A stretch of 64,000 nucleotides of DNA from UBA1845 sp002338715 (GTDB lineage Bacteria; Planctomycetota; Phycisphaerae; UBA1845), in the NCBI GenBank assembly GCA_035344155.1, contig DAORAL010000012.1, positions 61,445 through 125,444 of the forward strand, given 5' to 3'. Under the pieces are notes generated by a model that saw nothing but the letters and a program-made list of their open reading frames with translations, did not search any database and was not told the DNA's origin. Shown in pieces: positions 61,677-64,000 of the stretch. The position numbers and the translations under genes were made by a program. How positions within the stretch are numbered: the first letter of the stretch is position 1; each line of letters starts with the position of its first letter.

Positions 61677-62510
61677 TCATAGGTCGTAGCCTCCCAACAT
61701 GGCGCGAATGGTGACCGTTGATGTGGACGAGTTCGTCACCGAAAGAACAGCCGTCCCGCCTTCGGTCGACGTCTGACGTATGTCCGTTCCGCCTCGATCG
61801 TGACCAATGCTGTAGTCGTCTCCTGTCGCAATGCTGACACCGTCAAGCAATAGCGTCACGGGTAGCGCATCGGTCGTGCCGATCCATCTCACCGATCCCA
61901 TCAGCACCGATGGACCGTCGATGGGCAGTTCCAATTCGTGCATCGCACCCGGGGACAATTCAACTTCGGCTGTCGGGGCATATACGACTTGTTTGAGCCA
62001 AGCAGGACCGCCTTTCCCGACTTCCTGATCACCCGTTGGAATTTCGAGGCTCGCCCAGCCTTGAGGAAAATTGCCAGAGACTGCGGGGTCATTCTTGATC
62101 GACGGCTGGCGAATCACTTCGACTTGTGCCATCGATTCGGTTGGGATCACGGAGACGGTCGTCCGTCCCATGCCGTTGGTGTTGCCATCGCTTACCGTCA
62201 GGTCAAACGCCAGAGACGTACCGTTCGAGGGCGCAATAAAATTGACAATCGGATCGGTCGAAGCGCTCAGCGTCACCGGCGTCCCGAGTTTCTGTTGCCA
62301 CACGAAAGTGAGCTCATCACCATCCGGATCGCTACTCGCGGAGCCGTCCAGCGTAACGCTCGCCCCGACCTCGACGGACTGATCTTGACTGAGATTGACT
62401 GTCGGTGCGTGATTCTCCGAAGGAGTTGGCACAGGTGCGCCAGGGTTGCATCCCGCGACAAGCACGACCAACACCTGTGCAAACAGGTTTTCCATTTGGT
62501 TTGTTTTCAT
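61677..62510 (-). CDS. Lipoprotein with a PKD-like domain
   Basis: About 277 residues from the ATG at 62510; upstream frame to 62630 ignored. The lipobox is VLVAGC. Residues about 35-120 form a PKD/REJ-like beta domain: APTVNLSQDQSVEVGASVTL, DGSASSDPDGDELTFVWQ and LTVSDGNTNG. A second beta domain follows, ending AMLGGYDL. Such domains mediate protein or sugar contacts at the surface. The next gene, at 59137-61599, is in the same operon. Confidence 0.8.
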   Translation of the reverse strand: MKTNQMENLFAQVLVVLVAGCNPGAPVPTPSENHAPTVNLSQDQSVEVGASVTLDGSASSDPDGDELTFVWQQKLGTPVTLSASTDPIVNFIAPSNGTSLAFDLTVSDGNTNGMGRTTVSVIPTESMAQVEVIRQPSIKNDPAVSGNFPQGWASLEIPTGDQEVGKGGPAWLKQVVYAPTAEVELSPGAMHELELPIDGPSVLMGSVRWIGTTDALPVTLLLDGVSIATGDDYSIGHDRGGTDIRQTSTEGGTAVLSVTNSSTSTVTIRAMLGGYDL

Positions 62511-63192
62511 TGCTTTCTCGTAAGTATTCTGCCAACGTTTGTCGACGCCAACGGTTTTCACCGCAGGGAGCGCGCATCGCCCACACAAACTGCAATTACG
62601 TTTCGCGCACCTCTTGCGCACAACGCCCACACATCTCGACCAAAAACAAATTTGCAGAAGAAGGAAAAGGATGATTGCCCTGATGCTATTTTATCCACCT
62701 ACTCCTGATTCAACCATGGATTCCAATTTTCTCAAAAGACAAAGGGGTGTGGTGCACGACCGTGCGTTCCGTGGCAGCTGACTTTGGGGCGCTTTTGCCC
62801 ACGGGCGGCACAGGCCGGACACCCGACTTTCGCGCACAGAAGGGGGTTTTTCTATAAACGGCTTGCCCATCCTGCCGCCATTGGTGTCGCTTCGCGCCAA
62901 CCGACGTCGACCGAAGCGTGTCTGCTTAGCAGCGGAACCGCCTTAAACCCATGGTTTACCTCCTGTACTCCTTTGGAGGGCAGAACGTTCTTTGGGTGGT
63001 AGGTAATTCTGTTTCAGTCATGGCGGCGTCCTTCCGCCCATTTTCCACGCTTTGCATCTCAGGCGCTCACGAAGCAGGGGCATGAGAGCGATTGCATTCC
63101 TGACCGATTCGGGATGGACGGGTAAGGTGACGTTGAAAGCAACGTTTCCGCGGGTTCAAAACTCCAGCGGAAGGGAACCGCAGTCATCTCTC
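62511..63192. other. Intergenic region with no gene seen
   Basis: 682 bases between two minus-strand genes. Plus-strand frames here have no family features. I see no RNA gene or clear repeat. Confidence 0.45.
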
Positions 63193-63939
63193 TCACGGAA
63201 TCGTGGCTTTGTGATCTGGCGTGTTGATGACGATCGGGCCATCAAATGCGAAATTCCCCGTGTCAGCGATCGCTTTGACGATTTCCACTCGGTACACCGA
63301 TTCGGCCCATGCGTCGCGCGTCTCCGGATCAAATGCGTTTTCCAGCGTCGCGCGGCGCTCCTCCAGAAAAACATAGAACCAATCAACCTCATCCACGCCG
63401 GTTGCCGGGCTTCCCCCGGCGCGTGCGACCGTTCGATCAATTATCGCCGGCAGTCCGTCCGGATCGTCGCCCGCACCGTGTTGAATGTTTGCGTCGTACA
63501 ACTCAACCAGTGCAAGTGGTGTTTGCAATCCCAAGTCACGCCAGAAAACAATGGCCGGCTGAAAGTACTCCTCATCAACCACATCGTCCTGCACGGAACG
63601 GAAGCTCGGATCATTAGACGCTTTGGTCCACGCTTGGGGTAAACCGTCGAGCCCATCCGTTGCGGAGCTTTCGTCAGCGGCTAACTCACGCAAACGCGGG
63701 AGATATGTGGCGAGAGCATTGACCGGAACGATTGCGGTGTAGCGCTCCACCACGAGCAGCAAATCGGACGTCGCAGTTGTGAATCCGGCGCGGCCAGCTG
63801 TGTATCCGCGGCCATCGCCGATGTCTTCGATATATGCATACTGAAGTTCAATCGTGTCATTTTCAAAAACACTGATCAATCGATCGGCGCGGAGTTTTTG
63901 GGCAGCTGATAAATCATCGTCAACGCTTGGGTTTGACAT
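63193..63939 (-). CDS. GH46-family chitosanase, 5' end possibly beyond the window
   Basis: At least 248 residues. The signature YAYIEDIGDGRGYTAGRAGF and the acid/base pair Glu26 (FENDTIELQ) and Asp42 (GDGRG) correspond to the catalytic Glu22 and Asp40 of Streptomyces chitosanase. It hydrolyses beta-1,4 linked glucosamine polymers. The first ATG gives no signal peptide, but the frame is open to base 64000 and reads LLCGAGC just before it, which could be a lipobox, so the true start may lie outside. It shares no operon with the genes to its left. Confidence 0.85.
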   Translation of the reverse strand: MSNPSVDDDLSAAQKLRADRLISVFENDTIELQYAYIEDIGDGRGYTAGRAGFTTATSDLLLVVERYTAIVPVNALATYLPRLRELAADESSATDGLDGLPQAWTKASNDPSFRSVQDDVVDEEYFQPAIVFWRDLGLQTPLALVELYDANIQHGAGDDPDGLPAIIDRTVARAGGSPATGVDEVDWFYVFLEERRATLENAFDPETRDAWAESVYRVEIVKAIADTGNFAFDGPIVINTPDHKATIP

Positions 63940-64000
63940 GTGGCAGCCCGCGCCACATAGCAGCCCGTGGTGAAAGCCGGGGTCGCCGCGTTTTCTGATT

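Overview
The window looks like a planctomycete chromosome (Phycisphaerae-like; inferred from gene content, not from a marker tree). The pointers are an ECF sigma factor directly upstream of a large Ser/Thr kinase with TPRs, dockerin-like repeats, a PEP-CTERM protein, a Ni superoxide dismutase, a Rho with a basic Arg/Asn-rich segment, many secreted lipoproteins and planctomycete-type recombinases. Two runs of N (33755-33763 and 49337-49356) show that it is a scaffold.

Layout. 1-32.8 kb is mostly ordinary chromosome: a lipoprotein, an NSS transporter with a probable small subunit, membrane glycosyltransferases (GT-C type), secreted Ni-SOD, a PEP-CTERM protein with a structured leader, tRNA-dihydrouridine synthase, a DUF4139 protein, TPR proteins, thiol peroxidase, Rho, a CheY-like regulator, a D12-type DNA adenine methylase, a tRNA-Val(GAC), an ECF sigma/kinase pair and three exported proteins, one of them a metallophosphoesterase. 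Palindromic REP-like repeats punctuate this part and twice overlap stop codons.

32.9-45.2 kb is an accessory island. It starts beside a truncated tyrosine recombinase and ends with a serine recombinase whose reading frame crosses the right junction. Its two ends match the two halves of an apparently uninterrupted copy at 58.88-58.99 kb and share the bases CCCCGA, so an insertion of about 11.6 kb can be inferred. Inside are two divergent operons. The minus-strand one encodes a CFI-box protein, two small membrane proteins, a protein with eight CxxC zinc knuckles and a Cys-rich unknown. The plus-strand one encodes a divergent sigma factor, two unknown proteins and an 850-residue protein ending in a CHAT caspase-like protease. 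The pairing of a sigma factor with a CHAT protease resembles the logic of type III-E CRISPR accessory genes, but there is no CRISPR array or Cas gene. This is the best candidate for an undescribed system.

45.6-54.6 kb is a tightly coupled minus-strand operon of seven genes: cytochrome c, an ArsS-like radical SAM enzyme fused to a duplicated N-terminal domain, an acyl-thioester reductase fused to an SCP2-like domain, an alpha/beta hydrolase, a PaaK/LuxE-like ligase (split only by the N run), a lipoprotein and an HpnB-like glycosyltransferase. It looks like an uncharacterised lipid or arseno-lipid pathway. A heptahaem cytochrome lies upstream. The right end holds another GT-C-like membrane protein, a remnant of an NtrC-type regulator, the third recombinase-associated repeat, two secreted proteins and a GH46 chitosanase whose frame runs open to the window edge.
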